From assembly GCA_963825555.1 (NCBI GenBank), contig CAWGTZ010000014.1, positions 19,723 to 83,722 of the forward strand: a stretch of 64,000 nt of DNA, in the 5' to 3' direction. The DNA is from JAGVSR01 sp963825555. Its GTDB lineage: Bacteria > Pseudomonadota > Alphaproteobacteria > Rhizobiales > Hyphomicrobiaceae. This document shows positions 9,114 to 18,670 of the stretch, in pieces; the stretch's first letter is position 1; the number at the start of each line of letters is the position of its first letter. The position numbers were made by a program, and so were the translations under genes. The notes beneath the pieces are model-generated. The model searched no databases, was not told the origin of the DNA, and saw only the letters and a list, made by a program, of their open reading frames with translations.

Positions 9114-10925
9114 ATGAACGTCTACGCCCACGTCGAAACGAAAATTGCGGCGGCGCTGTCTGGCCTTCAGGCCGCTGGCGGCCTGCCTGCCGAGGTGGCG
9201 CTGCCGGAGGTTCTGGTTGAGACGCCGCGCGATTCGACCCACGGCGATCTGGCGAGCAACATCGCCATGGCGCTCGCCAAGACGGCGGGCAAGAAGCCAC
9301 GCGACATCGCCGAGGCTCTCAAAGCGAAACTGCTCGATGATCCGGAGATCGCCGCAGTAGAGGTCGCAGGCCCGGGCTTCCTCAACATCACCATGACGCC
9401 CGACTTCTGGCACGGCCTCGTCCGCACCATCCTGACAGGCGCTGGCGATTTTGGTCGCGGCCCTGCAAGGCCGGATGCCGTCAACGTGGAGTATGTTTCC
9501 GCAAACCCCACGGGGCCCATGCACGTTGGGCACTGCCGCGGCGCAGTCTTCGGTGACGCGCTGGCGAACCTGCTCGCTTTCTCGGGTTATTCGGTCACGC
9601 GTGAATACTACATCAACGACGCGGGTGGGCAGGTCGACGTCCTCGCACGCTCGGCGCACCTGCGCTACCGCGAGGCACTAGGCGAAGACATCGGCGAGAT
9701 CCCGGAAGGTCTCTATCCCGGCGAGTACCTGAAGCCCGTCGGCGAGGCGCTGGCGAAAAAGTATGGCCGGGCGTTCCTCGGTAAACCCGAGGACGATTGG
9801 CTTGCAACTGTACGCGAAGAGGCGATCGCGGCCATGCTCGTCATGATCAAGGACGATCTGGCCGCGCTCAATATCCGTCATGACGTCTTCGTCTCTGAAG
9901 CCTCGCTCACGCGCGGGGGCGTCGATCAGGTCAAGGCAGCCATCGAGGCATTGCGGTCCAAGGGCCTCATATATGAGGGCCGGCTCGCCAAGCCCCTTGG
10001 GCATGACGACGAGGATTGGGAGGATCGCGAGCAGACGCTCTTCCGCTCGACCGAGTTCGGCGACGACATGGACCGCGCACTGCAGAAGTCGGATGGAACC
10101 TACACCTACTTCGCGGGTGACATTGCCTATCACTATGACAAGATCCAGCGCGGCTTCCCGCACTTGATCAACGTCTTCGGCGCCGACCATATCGGCTACA
10201 TTCCGCGCATGCTGGCGGCGATAGCTGCTCTTGCCGGCGGCGCGCTCGACCGGGACCAGAAGGGGAAGCTGAAATCCTGGCGCACGCGCGGCGGAGACAC
10301 GGATCTGGAAATCAAAGTTGTCCAGCTCGTGAAGCTCTACAAAGGTGGCGAGCCCTTCAAGATGTCGAAGCGCGCTGGCACCTTCGTCACGTTGCGTGAT
10401 GTGGTCGACGAGGTCGGCCGGGATCCGGTGCGCTTCATGATGCTCTACCGTAAGGAATTGGAGCCGCTCGACTTCGACTTCGCGAAAGTCACGGAACAGT
10501 CGAAGGACAATCCCGTCTTCTACGTGCAGTATGCGCATGCGCGAACCGCGAGCGTTTTTCGCAACGTAGCCGAGCAGATGCCTGGGCTCGACATTTCCCG
10601 GCCTGCGCTGGGCAGGGCCGATCTGTCGCGCCTCGCCGATCCAGCGGAGTTCGAACTCATCCGCAAGCTCGCTCATTTTCCACGCCTTATAGCGATGGCG
10701 GCAGAGGCGAGAGAGCCTCACAGGCTGGCGTTCTATCTCTATGATCTGGCTTCCGCTTTTCATGGTCTTTGGACCCGAGGCAACGATTTGCCACATTTGC
10801 GCTTTATCCAGCCTGAAGACGGGGACCTGACGGTGGCGCGCTGTGCGCTCGTCGATGCAACTCGCTCGGTGATATCCTCAGGTCTTGGAGTTCTCGGGGT
10901 CGAGGCCCCGGAATCCATGCGCTAG
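9114..10925 (+). CDS. argS: Arginyl-tRNA synthetase
   Basis: 603-residue class I aminoacyl-tRNA synthetase charging tRNA-Arg. The N-terminal Add-1 domain (about residues 1-95) contacts the tRNA D-loop. The HIGH-type motif is MHVGHCRG (about residue 138) and the KMSKS-type loop is MSKRAGT (about 417). The DALR anticodon-binding domain ends the protein. ArgRS often lacks a canonical KMSK, but this one keeps it. It sits between dgt and the SPOR protein, a conserved alphaproteobacterial order. Confidence 0.97.
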   Translation: MNVYAHVETKIAAALSGLQAAGGLPAEVALPEVLVETPRDSTHGDLASNIAMALAKTAGKKPRDIAEALKAKLLDDPEIAAVEVAGPGFLNITMTPDFWHGLVRTILTGAGDFGRGPARPDAVNVEYVSANPTGPMHVGHCRGAVFGDALANLLAFSGYSVTREYYINDAGGQVDVLARSAHLRYREALGEDIGEIPEGLYPGEYLKPVGEALAKKYGRAFLGKPEDDWLATVREEAIAAMLVMIKDDLAALNIRHDVFVSEASLTRGGVDQVKAAIEALRSKGLIYEGRLAKPLGHDDEDWEDREQTLFRSTEFGDDMDRALQKSDGTYTYFAGDIAYHYDKIQRGFPHLINVFGADHIGYIPRMLAAIAALAGGALDRDQKGKLKSWRTRGGDTDLEIKVVQLVKLYKGGEPFKMSKRAGTFVTLRDVVDEVGRDPVRFMMLYRKELEPLDFDFAKVTEQSKDNPVFYVQYAHARTASVFRNVAEQMPGLDISRPALGRADLSRLADPAEFELIRKLAHFPRLIAMAAEAREPHRLAFYLYDLASAFHGLWTRGNDLPHLRFIQPEDGDLTVARCALVDATRSVISSGLGVLGVEAPESMR

Positions 10926-10989
10926 ACTTTGGCGTGAAGCCGATTCGAGCGAGATCCGAAAGGATCGATAGCTGAAGGGATTACTGCAC

Positions 10990-12702
10990 ATGTCACGGTC
11001 CGACATTCCTCAGTCACCTCCGGGGGGTTGGCCGGCGCAGCGCCCACAGGGTGACTTCGATCCGACAGCCTGGACGCAGGGACTTGGAGGTGCGCCGCGC
11101 CCCAACCCCAAGCCGCAGTCCCCGGCCTATCAGCCGGCGGGCCACCAGCAGCCAGCTCCTGCGGCTTACCAGCCGCAGCAGGGCTATGCGCCGCAGCAGC
11201 AGGGCTACGCTGCCCAGCCGGGCCAGGCCGCACCAGCAGGCGCGTTCGGCGGGCATCAGGATCAGGATTACTATTGGGGCAATGCACCTCAGTCGGGTGC
11301 TACTCCTGCTCCCCAGTTCGACCCATACCTCCAGCAGTCGGCGCCGTCACAGCGCACTGCACCACCGGCGCAGGGATACGGGCAGGCGCCCGCATATGCG
11401 CCTGAGCCCCAGCCGGCGTCTTATAGGCATTCGCAGCCCACGAGTTATGACCAAGGCCATCAGCAGCCCGATCTGCGCGGCGCCCAGTACGACCAGTGGG
11501 CCTCAGCGCCGGCTCCCGCCGATCCGCGCGGCTATGACTTGTCCAGCTACATGCCGCCACAGACCCGCACGGGTGCGGGTCGTGGGATGGAGCAGCAGGA
11601 CTACGGCCAGTTGCAGGCGGATCTCCACGCGCCGCAGCAGGAGTACAGCGACTGGGGTCACCAATCTGCGGATTATGGTCACGCCGCTCATCCGGACGCC
11701 GCCTACCAGGCGGGGTATGATCAGCAGCAATACGCCGATCCGGGTTCGCTCGAGCATGGTGAGTACGAGGAAGACGCGGGCTATGAGTTTGAGCAGCCGC
11801 CGCGCCGGAGCAACAAGGCAATGCTGATTGCCGCCTCGCTCGTCGGGGCCATTCTGGTCGGCGGCGGACTGACCTACGCCTATCAGTCGATCCTCGGTTC
11901 GGGCGGTGACGGTCCAACCCCTGTCGTGAAGAGCGCCGAAGGACCCTCCAAGGTTAAGCCGTCGGAGCCCGGCGGCAAGAAGTTTGCCCACTCAGACAGC
12001 AAGCTTCTGGGACGTCTCAGCGACAATTCCGGGTCCTCCGAAGCCGACGCCTCAGGCTCTCGCAAGGTTTCAACGCTGGTGGTAGGCCGTGATGGCTCGA
12101 TCCAGCCTCCGACAGGAGAGGCGGCCCCGGCAGTCTCGGTTCCCGTCCCGGGCTTGACCCTCGTGGACGTCCCCACGCCGGGGCAGGCGCCCGCATCGGC
12201 GCCGGTGGTCGTAACGCCACCGCCGCCCCAGTCGAAGCCGGTCGAGATGGCCTCTCTGGACGACAAGTCCACGTCCTCCGAGGTGATCACGCCCAAGACG
12301 ATCAACAAGGCGGAGCCCTCCGCGCCCGCGCCCCCGCCGGTCGCAGAGGCGCCCAAGCCGGTAGTCAAGACCGCTGCCATACCCCAGCAGGCCCCGGCTG
12401 CAACGGCGCCGGCTAAGATCACGCCCAAGCCTTCGGGGCTCGGCTATGTCGCCGTTCTCGCCTCCGTGCCGGTCTCCGGATCGAGCCGTATAGACGCGCT
12501 TCAGCAGTTTGCCGACATGCAGCAGAAGTACGGCGGCATTCTGCAGAACAAGACTCCAGACGTTCAGGAGGCAAACCTCGGCGCGAAGGGCACCTATCAC
12601 CGTCTCATCGTCGGGCCGCCAGGTTCGCGAGAGGGTGCAAACTCGGTCTGCTCGCAGCTCAAATCCGCAGGCTATGCGGGGTGCTGGGTGACGGCCTACT
12701 GA
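10990..12702 (+). CDS. SPOR-domain membrane protein
   Basis: 570 residues. The N-terminal 270 are cytoplasmic by topology and extremely rich in Gln, Pro, Ala, Tyr and Gly, so probably disordered. One transmembrane helix follows (about residues 276-298, AMLIAASLVGAILVGGGL). A Pro/Ala/Val-rich periplasmic linker leads to a C-terminal SPOR domain (about 490-570, beginning GLGYVAVLASVPVSG). SPOR domains bind denuded peptidoglycan glycans at division septa, so the protein probably works in cell division or wall remodelling, like FtsN or DedD. An AAGGGA ribosome-binding site lies 9 bases before the ATG. A hairpin terminator follows the stop. Confidence 0.85.
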   Translation: MSRSDIPQSPPGGWPAQRPQGDFDPTAWTQGLGGAPRPNPKPQSPAYQPAGHQQPAPAAYQPQQGYAPQQQGYAAQPGQAAPAGAFGGHQDQDYYWGNAPQSGATPAPQFDPYLQQSAPSQRTAPPAQGYGQAPAYAPEPQPASYRHSQPTSYDQGHQQPDLRGAQYDQWASAPAPADPRGYDLSSYMPPQTRTGAGRGMEQQDYGQLQADLHAPQQEYSDWGHQSADYGHAAHPDAAYQAGYDQQQYADPGSLEHGEYEEDAGYEFEQPPRRSNKAMLIAASLVGAILVGGGLTYAYQSILGSGGDGPTPVVKSAEGPSKVKPSEPGGKKFAHSDSKLLGRLSDNSGSSEADASGSRKVSTLVVGRDGSIQPPTGEAAPAVSVPVPGLTLVDVPTPGQAPASAPVVVTPPPPQSKPVEMASLDDKSTSSEVITPKTINKAEPSAPAPPPVAEAPKPVVKTAAIPQQAPAATAPAKITPKPSGLGYVAVLASVPVSGSSRIDALQQFADMQQKYGGILQNKTPDVQEANLGAKGTYHRLIVGPPGSREGANSVCSQLKSAGYAGCWVTAY

Positions 12703-12725
12703 GGGTCGGCACAAGTTTGGCGAGA

Positions 12726-12757
12726 GGCCGCGGCGCTTGCCCCGCGGCCTTTTGTTT
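12726..12757 (+). terminator. Rho-independent terminator after the SPOR gene
   Basis: GGCCGCGG at 12726-12733 pairs perfectly with CCGCGGCC at 12742-12749 across an 8-base loop, followed by TTTTGTTT. It lies 24 bases after the SPOR stop and before nagZ, so it likely ends the dgt-argS-SPOR transcript or attenuates read-through. Confidence 0.8.
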
Positions 12758-12804
12758 GTCAGGCATGACGCATATGACATGCCTTAGGGGATCATGTTCT
12801 CACG

Positions 12805-13842
12805 ATGCAGCGCGCCGCATTCATCACGGGCCTTGCGGGTCCAGATCTCGCGCAGGAGGAAGCGCGCTTTCTCGCAAACGCGCGACCGCTCGGTCTCATC
12901 CTGTTTGCGCGCAACTGCGTCGGCCACGACCAGATCCGGCGGCTCGTGGCCGACGCACTGTCCGCCATCGGCAGCGACGAAACGCTGGTTCTCGTCGATC
13001 AGGAGGGCGGCCGCGTGCAGCGCCTGCGCCCTCCGCTGGGGCGCGCCCTGCCGCCGGCGGCGGCCTATGCGGAACTCTATCAGTGCGGTGAGCAACAAGC
13101 TGCCTGCGATGCGGCGTTCGGAGCAGCCCGTCTCGTGGCCAAAGATCTGCGCGAACTCGGTATCAACACCAATTGCGCCCCTGTACTCGATCTGCCCGTG
13201 CCCGGCTCGCACGCCATCATAGGCGACCGGGCTTACGGAACCTCGGTAGAGCAGGTTGTCCGCCTCGCCCGGGCGGTGGCTGCGGGCTTCATGGCCGGCG
13301 GCGTACTGCCTGTAATCAAGCATATTCCGGGGCACGGCCGTGCGACCAAGGACAGCCACCTCGACCTGCCTGTCGTCGACACGGACCGCGCGGAATTGTC
13401 CCGCACCGATTTCGCGCCCTTCAAGGCGCTCGCCGATATTCCCTCGGCGATGACGGCTCACGTCGTTTTCAGTGACATCGACCCATCCGCGCCCGCCAGC
13501 ACTTCCGCTGCGGTCATCGGCGACGTGATCCGTGGCGAGATCGGATATGATGGCCTCCTGATGAGTGACGACCTGGGGATGAAGGCGCTGGCCGGCACCA
13601 TGCGCGAACGGTCGGAGACCGTCATTCGGGCGGGCTGTGATGTCGCTTTGCATTGCAGCGGCGTTCTGGCTGAAATGGAGGATACGGCGGCCGGTGTTCC
13701 GGTTCTCGCCGGTCAGGCGCTCAGGCGGGCGGAACAGGCTCTGGCCGTACTGAAGAATCGGGAAAATTTCGATTCTGCGTTGGCGGAAGACCGGCTTGTG
13801 GCGGTGATTGCAGATCACACCGGCCGTTCTGAATCAGTATAG
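12805..13842 (+). CDS. nagZ: Beta-N-acetylhexosaminidase
   Basis: 345-residue glycoside hydrolase family 3 enzyme that removes N-acetylglucosamine from anhydromuropeptides during cytoplasmic cell-wall recycling. The diagnostic loop KHIPGHGRATKDSHLDLP (about residues 172-189) carries the catalytic His, and the nucleophile Asp lies in MSDDLGMKAL (about 252-261). No signal peptide is seen, as expected for NagZ. It lies upstream of scpA in the usual alphaproteobacterial order. Confidence 0.95.
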   Translation: MQRAAFITGLAGPDLAQEEARFLANARPLGLILFARNCVGHDQIRRLVADALSAIGSDETLVLVDQEGGRVQRLRPPLGRALPPAAAYAELYQCGEQQAACDAAFGAARLVAKDLRELGINTNCAPVLDLPVPGSHAIIGDRAYGTSVEQVVRLARAVAAGFMAGGVLPVIKHIPGHGRATKDSHLDLPVVDTDRAELSRTDFAPFKALADIPSAMTAHVVFSDIDPSAPASTSAAVIGDVIRGEIGYDGLLMSDDLGMKALAGTMRERSETVIRAGCDVALHCSGVLAEMEDTAAGVPVLAGQALRRAEQALAVLKNRENFDSALAEDRLVAVIADHTGRSESV

Positions 13843-13945
13843 GCTATAAAGGCTATTGAAACTTTAGGCTGGTGCCTGAGCTTCACCCGGCAGCCGGCGG
13901 GCGCCGTGAGAAGTCCGGTTCAGGCAGAAAGCGTTCAGGAACACG

Positions 13946-14782
13946 ATGGGCGACGAGCCGACAGAGAGGACAGAAGAGGCGACCGGTTGGGAAGCTCCCG
14001 ACGCGGAGAATGCGCCGCTTGCCTCCGAGGCGCTGATCGTCGACGTGGCCGGCTTTGAGGGACCACTCGATTTACTGCTCGCCCTTGCGCGGACGCAGAA
14101 GGTGGATCTGGCGAAGATCTCCGTTCTGTCCCTCGTCGAGCAGTACCTGGAATTCATCCGCGAGGCGCAGCGTCTCAAGCTCGAAATCGCGGGCGATTAT
14201 CTCGTCATGGCAGCGTGGCTGGCCTTCCTCAAGTCGCGAATGCTTCTTCCCAAGGAAAAGGTCGAGACGGGTGAGCAGTCCGCGGAGGAGATGGCACAGC
14301 GGCTCGCATTCCGCCTCGCGCGCCTCGAAGCCATGCGCAATGCCATGGCGCATCTGATGACGCGCAAGAGGCTCGGGCGCGACGTGTTCGGCCGTGGCAG
14401 TCCCGAAGGCGTCAAGACGGTGCGCGACACGGAATGGACGGCACAGATCTATGATCTCTTGAAGGCCTATGCCGATCAGCGCCGCCGCACCGTGAAGGTC
14501 ACACACGTGGTCAAGGCGCGTAAGGTCTGGTCGATAAAGGAAGCGCGCAACCGGTTGGAGAAGCTCGTCGGCGAAAGCACGGGGCACTGGGTTCAGCTCG
14601 ACCTCTTCCTGCATCAGTATCTGCCGCAAGGCGAGGAGACGAAAACGGTTATTGCCAGCTCGTTCGGCGCAACGTTGGAAATGGCGCGCGAGGGCGTCGT
14701 GGAATTGCAGCAGGAGTCTCCGTTCGCGCCGCTCTACGTGCGCAAGCGTGAGGATGGCGCGACGTGGCAAAGGATCGGCTGA
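13946..14782 (+). CDS. scpA: Segregation and condensation protein A
   Basis: 278-residue kleisin of the SMC-ScpAB complex, which compacts and segregates the chromosome. The N-terminal FEGPLDLLLALARTQKVDL motif (about residues 35-53) is typical of ScpA, followed by a helical middle and a winged-helix end. A 30-residue acidic N-terminal extension precedes the conserved part. The start is supported by AGGA six bases upstream. scpB follows after about 55 bases. Confidence 0.94.
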   Translation: MGDEPTERTEEATGWEAPDAENAPLASEALIVDVAGFEGPLDLLLALARTQKVDLAKISVLSLVEQYLEFIREAQRLKLEIAGDYLVMAAWLAFLKSRMLLPKEKVETGEQSAEEMAQRLAFRLARLEAMRNAMAHLMTRKRLGRDVFGRGSPEGVKTVRDTEWTAQIYDLLKAYADQRRRTVKVTHVVKARKVWSIKEARNRLEKLVGESTGHWVQLDLFLHQYLPQGEETKTVIASSFGATLEMAREGVVELQQESPFAPLYVRKREDGATWQRIG

Positions 14783-14837
14783 GGGAAGGCCGGTCGAGGA
14801 TCGAATGCAATCTTAAATGGGTGTGCGTCAGGGTTTC

Positions 14838-15734
14838 ATGAACGACGGGAAAAAAAATATGACACCGCCCCGCCTGAAGCTCGTCTCCAGCAATGAGAGC
14901 GTCGAGCGCGAGGACGAGTTCAACGACGCGCTCGGGTCCGAAGCGCGCGAATTGGCCGCTGCGCTGGCCGATGTGCAGCTGGGCATCGCGCCCGATTTCG
15001 GTGACGCGGACGCGCGTACCGAGATACAGAACGTGCGCATCGCCGAGGCGCTCCTGTTTGCCGCGTCCGAGCCGCTCGATGAGCGCACTATCTCGGAAAG
15101 CCTGCCCAAGGATACGGATGTGGCCGCGGTCCTCTCGGAGTTGAGAGAGCAGTACTCCTCCCGCGGTGTGCACCTGGTCAAGGTGGCGGGCAAGTGGTCG
15201 TTCCGCACGGCGGAGGACCTGTCCTATTTGCTCGAAAAGCACGCGCACGAAGAGCGGCGTCTGTCGAAGGCGGCCCTCGAGACGCTGGCTATCATTGCCT
15301 ATCATCAACCTGTCACACGCGCTGAGATCGAGGAGATCCGCGGCGTGTCGACCTCGGGCGGGACACTGGACATTCTGCTCGAGACCGGCTGGGTGCGTCC
15401 GCGCGGCCGCCGCCGGGCACCCGGTAAGCCAATCACCTACGGGACGACCGATGCCTTCCTCTCTCACTTCGGTCTCGACACGGTCAAGGATCTGCCGGGG
15501 CTTGCCGATCTGAAAGCGCAGGGTCTTCTGGACAGCAATCTGCCCCCCGGCTTCTCCGTGCCGGAACCCACCGATGTCGCGGCCCTCATGCCCGACGAAC
15601 TGCCGCTCGATGCGGACGATGATGAGGAGGAGGGCGTCGTTCAGGCTGAAATGGAACTCGACTTGCCTGAAGAGGCCGAGGCCGATAAGCCGGAAGACGG
15701 CGAGACGGACAAGACGGACGAAGCATCGTCCTAA
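14838..15734 (+). CDS. scpB: Segregation and condensation protein B
   Basis: About 298 residues. Partner of ScpA in the SMC complex; ScpB dimers bridge ScpA. Two winged-helix domains are seen (about residues 60-230), with the conserved ALETLAIIAYHQPVTRAEIE segment and GRRRAPGKPITYGTT near the end. The C-terminal 70 residues are strongly acidic (runs of Asp and Glu) and probably disordered. The ATG at 14838 has AGGG just upstream; an in-frame ATG at 14817 would add 7 residues and has a poorer ribosome site. A run of eight A bases lies shortly after the start. Confidence 0.93.
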   Translation: MNDGKKNMTPPRLKLVSSNESVEREDEFNDALGSEARELAAALADVQLGIAPDFGDADARTEIQNVRIAEALLFAASEPLDERTISESLPKDTDVAAVLSELREQYSSRGVHLVKVAGKWSFRTAEDLSYLLEKHAHEERRLSKAALETLAIIAYHQPVTRAEIEEIRGVSTSGGTLDILLETGWVRPRGRRRAPGKPITYGTTDAFLSHFGLDTVKDLPGLADLKAQGLLDSNLPPGFSVPEPTDVAALMPDELPLDADDDEEEGVVQAEMELDLPEEAEADKPEDGETDKTDEASS

Positions 15735-15769
15735 ACGGCCTGCGGGTCCGGGCCGGCGACAGTTGATGA

Positions 15770-16915
15770 GTGGGTAGCGTGACGACCCGGATGAATCCTG
15801 ACATGAGCGCTGGAACCTCCCCGCTTGCCGCGGAGAGTTCGCTCGTGCCACGCCGTGCGGCGGCTACATTTGCCGCGAGCCTTGCATTCGAGCATTTGGA
15901 TCGCCGCTACGGTGAGACCTACGCGCTCCGAGACGTGTCGCTGGCGATCGCGCCGGGCGAGGTGGTCTGTCTTCTCGGGCCCTCGGGGTGCGGAAAGACG
16001 ACACTCCTGAGAATAGCAGCCGGCATCGAACGTCCGACCGCCGGCCGCGTGCTCATCAACGGGCAGGAGGTGGCGGGCCCGTCGCGCTTCGTGCCGCCGG
16101 AGGAACGCAGCGTCGGTCTGATGTTCCAGGACTTCGCGCTGTTTCCACACCTTACGATCCTGCAGAATGTGGCCTTCGGCCTCAAGGCCCTGCCACGGCG
16201 CGAGGCTGAGCGGGAAGCGCGCGCCATGCTTTCGCGCGTGGGGCTTGCCCATCTGGGGAACCAGTATCCGCACATTCTTTCGGGCGGACAGCAGCAGCGC
16301 GTGGCGCTTGCCCGGGCCATCGTGCCACGTCCCGCCGTGGTGCTCATGGACGAGCCGTTTTCGGGCCTCGACGTTCAGTTGCGCGATAGCATGCAGGAGG
16401 AGACCCTCGCCCTCCTGCGCGAAACGCGGGCGACGTCCGTTATCGTTACGCACCATCCGGAAGAAGCCATGCGTCTTGCGGATCGGATTGCCGTCTTGCG
16501 GCAAGGGCGGCTGGTTCAGGTGGGCAGTGCGGAGGACCTCTATGCGCATCCCACCAGCCTGTTCGTGGCCCGCCTGTTCTCCGAGATCAACGAAATCGCG
16601 TACACGGTGCGAAGCGGCGAGATCGCAACGCCCATTGGCCGCCTTCCGGCGCCCGGCATCGGCAATGGCGAGATCGCCATCCTGAGCATCCGAGAGCGCT
16701 GTATTCGCGTCGGCGAGCCGGGCCAGGGCTTGCCAGGTCGCATCTTGCACACCAAGTTCCTTGGAGACATCGCGCTGCTGGAGGTCGGCGTTCAGGGTTT
16801 CGATGCGCCGTTAAGGATCCGCACCCACGAGGGGCGCTCCTGGTCAAAGGGCAGCGAGGTCGGCATCGAGATTGATCCGGCCCGGACGCTCGTTTTTCCG
16901 GGCGGGGATGCCTAA
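15770..16915 (+). CDS. ABC transporter ATP-binding protein (FbpC/PotA-like), orphan
   Basis: 381 residues. Walker A is GPSGCGKTT, the ABC signature LSGGQQQRVALARA, Walker B VVLMDEPFSGLD, and the switch His lies in VTHHPEEAM. The C-terminal region (about 290-381) is TOBE-like. This arrangement is that of ATPases for iron(III), polyamine, sulfate or thiosulfate importers; the sequence is closest in style to the iron(III) (FbpC) group, but substrate cannot be told. No permease or binding protein is encoded nearby, and the gene interrupts the usual scpB-tatA junction. The GTG at 15770 is the longest start; ATGs at 15791 and 15803 are alternatives. Confidence 0.82.
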   Translation: MGSVTTRMNPDMSAGTSPLAAESSLVPRRAAATFAASLAFEHLDRRYGETYALRDVSLAIAPGEVVCLLGPSGCGKTTLLRIAAGIERPTAGRVLINGQEVAGPSRFVPPEERSVGLMFQDFALFPHLTILQNVAFGLKALPRREAEREARAMLSRVGLAHLGNQYPHILSGGQQQRVALARAIVPRPAVVLMDEPFSGLDVQLRDSMQEETLALLRETRATSVIVTHHPEEAMRLADRIAVLRQGRLVQVGSAEDLYAHPTSLFVARLFSEINEIAYTVRSGEIATPIGRLPAPGIGNGEIAILSIRERCIRVGEPGQGLPGRILHTKFLGDIALLEVGVQGFDAPLRIRTHEGRSWSKGSEVGIEIDPARTLVFPGGDA

Positions 16916-17024
16916 AGCGCCGCATTCGATCTAACGGCCGGCGGGATTGCCGGGTGAGTGCGAGTTTGCGATAGTAGCCGCGATTTGTGCGATGCAGCGC
17001 GGACAATAAAGGAACATCAATAAA

Positions 17025-17252
17025 ATGGGTCTTTCAGCCACACATCTGCTGCTGCTCCTGCTCGTTGTCATCCTGCTGTTCGGAAGCGGCAAGATCTCGA
17101 CGCTCATGGGTGACGTGGCCAAGGGTATCAAGAGCTTCAAAAAGGGCATGGCGGAGGAAGACACGCCGGCTGGCAGCGACACTCCGCGCGCCATCGAGCA
17201 TGAGGCGCGCAGCGGTGAAAGCGCCCAGCGTGACACGACCAAGAGCGGGTGA
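17025..17252 (+). CDS. tatA: Sec-independent translocase protein TatA
   Basis: 75 residues: a short N-terminal membrane helix (LLLLLLVVILLFGSGKI), the hinge FGSGKI, an amphipathic helix (DVAKGIKSFKKGM) and a polar tail. TatA oligomerises to form the passage for folded, often cofactor-bearing, proteins carrying twin-arginine signals. First gene of a tatABC set; tatB starts 76 bases downstream. Confidence 0.95.
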   Translation: MGLSATHLLLLLLVVILLFGSGKISTLMGDVAKGIKSFKKGMAEEDTPAGSDTPRAIEHEARSGESAQRDTTKSG

Positions 17253-17328
17253 GTGGGTGTTGACGCCCTTCGCCCCAACTGGTGCTGACCGCGCTTGCCG
17301 TTAAGTAGGCCCCTGTCGGACCGAGCAC

Positions 17329-17757
17329 ATGTTTGAGATCAGCTGGAGCGAGCTTCTGGTTCTCGCCGTGGTGACCCTGATTTTCCTGGGCCCCAAAGAC
17401 TACCCCGTGTTTTTCAACACGCTCGGGCGCTATGCGGGTGCGCTGCGCCGCCAGGCCGACGAGTTCAAGCGCTACTTTGACGAGGCCATGCGCGAGGCGG
17501 AGATGGACAGTCTGCGCAAGGAGCTCGACAGCGTGCGCGAGGACGTCCTGAGCACCGTCCGAGATGCGGAGCGCGCCGCGGACCAAAGCGTCAAGAATGC
17601 CGAGGCGGGCGTGCGTTCCGCCGCGTCTTCGGCCGAGATTCCCGCTGAGGCCAAACCCGGGGAAAGCTCACCTTCGGGCCTGCCCCCGCCGGAAGCCGCC
17701 GAGACCAAGGCTTCTCAAACTGCGCCGCAGGATACCGCAAAAAAGAGCGGAGCCTGA
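17329..17757 (+). CDS. tatB: Sec-independent translocase protein TatB
   Basis: 142 residues with the TatB start MFEISWSELLVLAVVTLIF, a GPKDYP hinge, and a long amphipathic/acidic helix followed by an Ala/Pro/Glu-rich tail. TatB forms the twin-arginine receptor with TatC. It lies between tatA and tatC and is separated from tatC by five bases, so translation is probably coupled. Confidence 0.94.
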   Translation: MFEISWSELLVLAVVTLIFLGPKDYPVFFNTLGRYAGALRRQADEFKRYFDEAMREAEMDSLRKELDSVREDVLSTVRDAERAADQSVKNAEAGVRSAASSAEIPAEAKPGESSPSGLPPPEAAETKASQTAPQDTAKKSGA

Positions 17758-17762
17758 GCCCG

Positions 17763-18563
17763 ATGCAGGAACGCGTTCCGGAAGGCCAGGACGAGATCGA
17801 CGCCAGCAAGGCGCCGCTGATGGACCATCTGATAGAGTTGCGCCAGCGGCTCATCTGGGCGGTCGCGGCGTTCTTTATCATGTTCCTCCTGTGCATCACG
17901 GTGGCCAACCACATCTATCAGGTGCTCGTATGGCCCTATGTCTGGGTCTCTGGGCAGGAACAGGTGCGCCTCATCGCAACCCACTTCCTCGAGCAGATAT
18001 TCACCAACCTGAAGCTTGCCATGTTCGGCGCGGGTTTCCTCTCGTTCCCGGTGGTGGCGACGCAGATCTACAAGTTCGTGGCGCCGGGCCTCTACAAGAA
18101 TGAGCGGAAAGCCTTCCTGCCCTATCTTATCGCAACGCCCGTCTTCTTCTTGCTTGGTGCAGCGGTGGTCTACTTCATCGCAATGCCGATCCTCATAAAG
18201 TTCTCGATCGGTCTGGCCGCGACTTCCAGCGAGGGCGGAGCAGCGGCCATCGAACTGATGCCGAAAGTTTCCGAGTACCTCTCACTCATCATGACGCTCA
18301 TATTCGGCTTCGGGATCTGTTTTCAGCTACCGGTTGTGCTGACGTTGCTCGCCCGGGCGGGCCTCGTCACTGCGGATACGCTCCGTGCCGGCCGGCGCTA
18401 TGCGATCGTGGCCATATTCGCGGTCGCTGCTGTCCTGACACCGCCGGATGCCATAAGCATGTTGATCATGGCCACTCCGACTGTGCTCCTCTACGAACTG
18501 GCTATTTTCGCCGTGTCGCGGGTCGAGAAGCAGCACAATGCAGACGAAATACAACCCTCGTAA
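17763..18563 (+). CDS. tatC: Sec-independent translocase protein TatC
   Basis: 266 residues with six predicted membrane helices. Typical features are the N-terminal MDHLIELRQRLIW and the conserved FGAGFLSFPVVATQIYKF. TatC recognises twin-arginine signal peptides. The N terminus carries about 20 extra polar residues. It ends the tat cluster; serS follows after 107 bases. Confidence 0.96.
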   Translation: MQERVPEGQDEIDASKAPLMDHLIELRQRLIWAVAAFFIMFLLCITVANHIYQVLVWPYVWVSGQEQVRLIATHFLEQIFTNLKLAMFGAGFLSFPVVATQIYKFVAPGLYKNERKAFLPYLIATPVFFLLGAAVVYFIAMPILIKFSIGLAATSSEGGAAAIELMPKVSEYLSLIMTLIFGFGICFQLPVVLTLLARAGLVTADTLRAGRRYAIVAIFAVAAVLTPPDAISMLIMATPTVLLYELAIFAVSRVEKQHNADEIQPS

Positions 18564-18670
18564 GGGACCGATCCGAAGCGGCTTTGGCGCTGGCAAATGG
18601 TCCACTGGACCCCTCGCCAAGGGAGGCCTATAGACGGGCGGACATCGCGAAAAGAGACGAGGCCGCCCCC

